A DNA stretch of 5,931 bases. Source: Candidatus Poribacteria bacterium. GTDB taxonomy: Bacteria > Poribacteria > WGA-4E > WGA-3G. The notes under the pieces were generated by a model. It was not told the DNA's origin. It saw only the letters and a program-made list of their open reading frames with translations, and did no database searches. Each line of letters begins with the position of its first letter. Position 1 is the first letter of the stretch. The position numbers and the translations under genes were made by a program. The DNA lies in assembly GCA_028818995.1 (NCBI GenBank), contig JAPPMR010000145.1, positions 1 to 5,931 of the forward strand. Reading direction: 5' to 3'. Positions 5,684-5,931 of this stretch are shown in pieces.

Positions 5684-5931
5684 ATGGCGCATGCATACAC
5701 CCCCGGACTTAAAGTTACGGAGGGGATGACAATTGAGAAAAACCGTCGACTTCCGCTTGAGGGCGAGGTGCTTGTTGAAGCAGGTACCACAGTTAAAGCA
5801 GAGGACATCGTCGCAAAGGCAGATTTGCCGGGTAACGTTCAACTGCTAAACGTGGCAAACCTACTCAGCGTTCCACCGGAAGAAATCGCAGAATACATGC
5901 TTAAACCTGAAGGCGAAACCGTCTCAGAAGA
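5684..5931 (+). CDS. Conserved protein of unknown function, barrel-sandwich-hybrid-like N-terminus (partial, cut by window end)
   Basis: This open frame begins at the ATG at 5684 and runs past the right edge, with 82 residues visible. The start is well supported: an in-frame TGA (5681-5683) lies immediately before it, and GAGG (5673-5676) sits 7 nt upstream. The translation opens MAHAYTPGLKVTEG and continues with LEGEVLVEAGTTVKAEDIVA and then KADLPGNVQLLNVANLL. The pattern of G-x-V-L-V-x-x-G-x-x-V followed by acidic residues and V-A resembles biotinyl/lipoyl-like barrel-sandwich hybrid domains, but no modifiable lysine motif is seen in the visible part. The later PPEEIAEYMLKPEGETV looks like a second turn of the same kind of motif. 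I recall similar opening sequences in conserved proteins of unknown function from uncultured phyla, but cannot name the family. It is divergent from the dioxygenase gene. Confidence 0.75.
   Translation, partial: MAHAYTPGLKVTEGMTIEKNRRLPLEGEVLVEAGTTVKAEDIVAKADLPGNVQLLNVANLLSVPPEEIAEYMLKPEGETVSE

Noticed and set aside
5654..5842. Minus-strand open frame of 62 codons upstream of the dioxygenase gene
   Set aside because: It is antisense to the partial + strand gene, which has a proper start, a Shine-Dalgarno sequence and motif-bearing translation; the minus frame has none.

Overview
The window shows a moderately AT-rich bacterial segment with five protein-coding genes. Four are complete and one runs off the right edge. 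Three features together suggest an uncultured Poribacteria-like lineage: an ECF sigma factor with a long C-terminal extension, tandem ABC-2 permeases of the type with a long extracytoplasmic loop, and a stand-alone phytanoyl-CoA dioxygenase-like enzyme among small palindromic intergenic repeats. That assignment is inference from gene style; no rRNA or other marker is present.

Left part (1-254): a non-coding leader with two hairpin repeat copies, a dyad TTGTGC-N17-GCACAA and a weak promoter-like pair, ahead of the sigma factor gene. Positions 255-1514 (+): a sigma-70/ECF protein in which regions 2 and 4 are followed by about 230 residues of soluble domain. Positions 1515-1637: a gap with a third hairpin repeat copy. 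Positions 1638-3125 and 3159-4619 (+): two paralogous ABC-2 type permeases with the same six-helix layout, 33 nt apart, almost certainly one transcript. No ATP-binding subunit is visible, so they need an ATPase encoded elsewhere or to the left.

Right part: a convergent gap (4620-4742) that holds a good-looking + strand promoter pointing into the antisense of the next gene. It is followed by a minus-strand PhyH-family Fe(II)/2-oxoglutarate dioxygenase gene (4743-5591). A divergent intergenic region (5592-5683) with a palindromic ATTATAAT separates this from the start of a + strand gene (5684 to the edge). That gene encodes a barrel-sandwich-hybrid-like conserved protein of unknown function.

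How the genes may work together: the sigma factor and the permease pair could form a regulator plus exporter module, with the sigma factor's C-terminal domain replacing a separate anti-sigma protein. This is inferred only from adjacency and common direction. The dioxygenase and the last gene look like independent units. No CRISPR array, transposase, tRNA or rRNA was seen.
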